From: Apostichopus japonicus
Taxonomy: Eukaryota; Echinodermata; Holothuroidea; Aspidochirotida; Stichopodidae
Assembly (NCBI RefSeq): GCF_037975245.1
Contig: NC_092564.1
Span: 23,215,984 to 23,279,983 of the forward strand
Reading direction: 5' to 3'
Length of the DNA stretch: 64,000 bases
Shown: positions 63,962-64,000 of the stretch, in pieces
Layout of the letters: every line of letters starts with the position of its first letter
Position numbering within the stretch: the first letter of the stretch is position 1
Notes under the pieces: generated by a model
What the model was told of the DNA's origin: nothing
The model's database searches: none
Seen by the model: the letters and a program-made list of their open reading frames with translations, nothing else
Position numbers and translations under genes: made by a program

Positions 63962-64000
63962 TCAGGCCAACTTACTTTTACACATTCTACTACACAGGCT

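Overview
This is eukaryotic, AT-rich, intron- and repeat-rich genomic DNA. It carries split genes with GT-AG introns, mostly non-coding sequence, many microsatellites and minisatellites, a tRNA-derived SINE head and small inverted-repeat transposons. The gene content (a mitochondrial carrier, a RERG/RASL-type GTPase and a multi-Kunitz secreted protein) and the repeat style suggest a marine invertebrate, most likely a deuterostome such as an echinoderm. The species cannot be fixed from the sequence, and the phylum is an inference.

Layout, left to right. (1) 1-10 kb: the 3' part of a plus-strand SLC25A42-type mitochondrial carrier gene, five coding exons (321-9631) whose lengths and phases join without a break. 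Its 6.2-kb third intron holds a duplicated ~343-bp block, an interspersed repeat and ten copies or near-copies of the 14-mer GTCACGCGAGTCAC. (2) 10-36 kb: no convincing gene. There are four minisatellites (periods about 26, 17, 54 and 46 bp), AT-rich blocks, long TA arrays and three copies of one hAT-type MITE, each with a perfect 8-bp target duplication. (3) 36.6-46.7 kb: a plus-strand small GTPase gene of the RERG/RASL11/RASL12 type, four secure exons and a phase-compatible candidate first coding exon at 37390. A CRE octamer and a TATA-like box lie about 720-740 bp upstream of that exon. (4) 47-50 kb: a foldback element, microsatellites and a tRNA-like SINE head. (5) 50.4 kb to at least 61.5 kb: a plus-strand secreted protein gene with a signal-peptide exon and three Kunitz exons, all in phase 1. 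Its introns carry two more foldback elements and several tandem arrays. (6) 61.5-64 kb: minisatellite, a 153-bp duplication and an inverted repeat at the right edge.

The three genes have no evident functional link. The carrier is a mitochondrial CoA-type transporter, the GTPase is a signalling protein with altered switch residues, and the Kunitz protein is exported. The best leads are: a third Kunitz domain that has lost both partners of one disulfide; a GTPase with non-standard residues at the positions of Ras G12, T35 and D119; the intronic 14-mer cluster; and three foldback elements each built from its own short self-complementary subrepeat.
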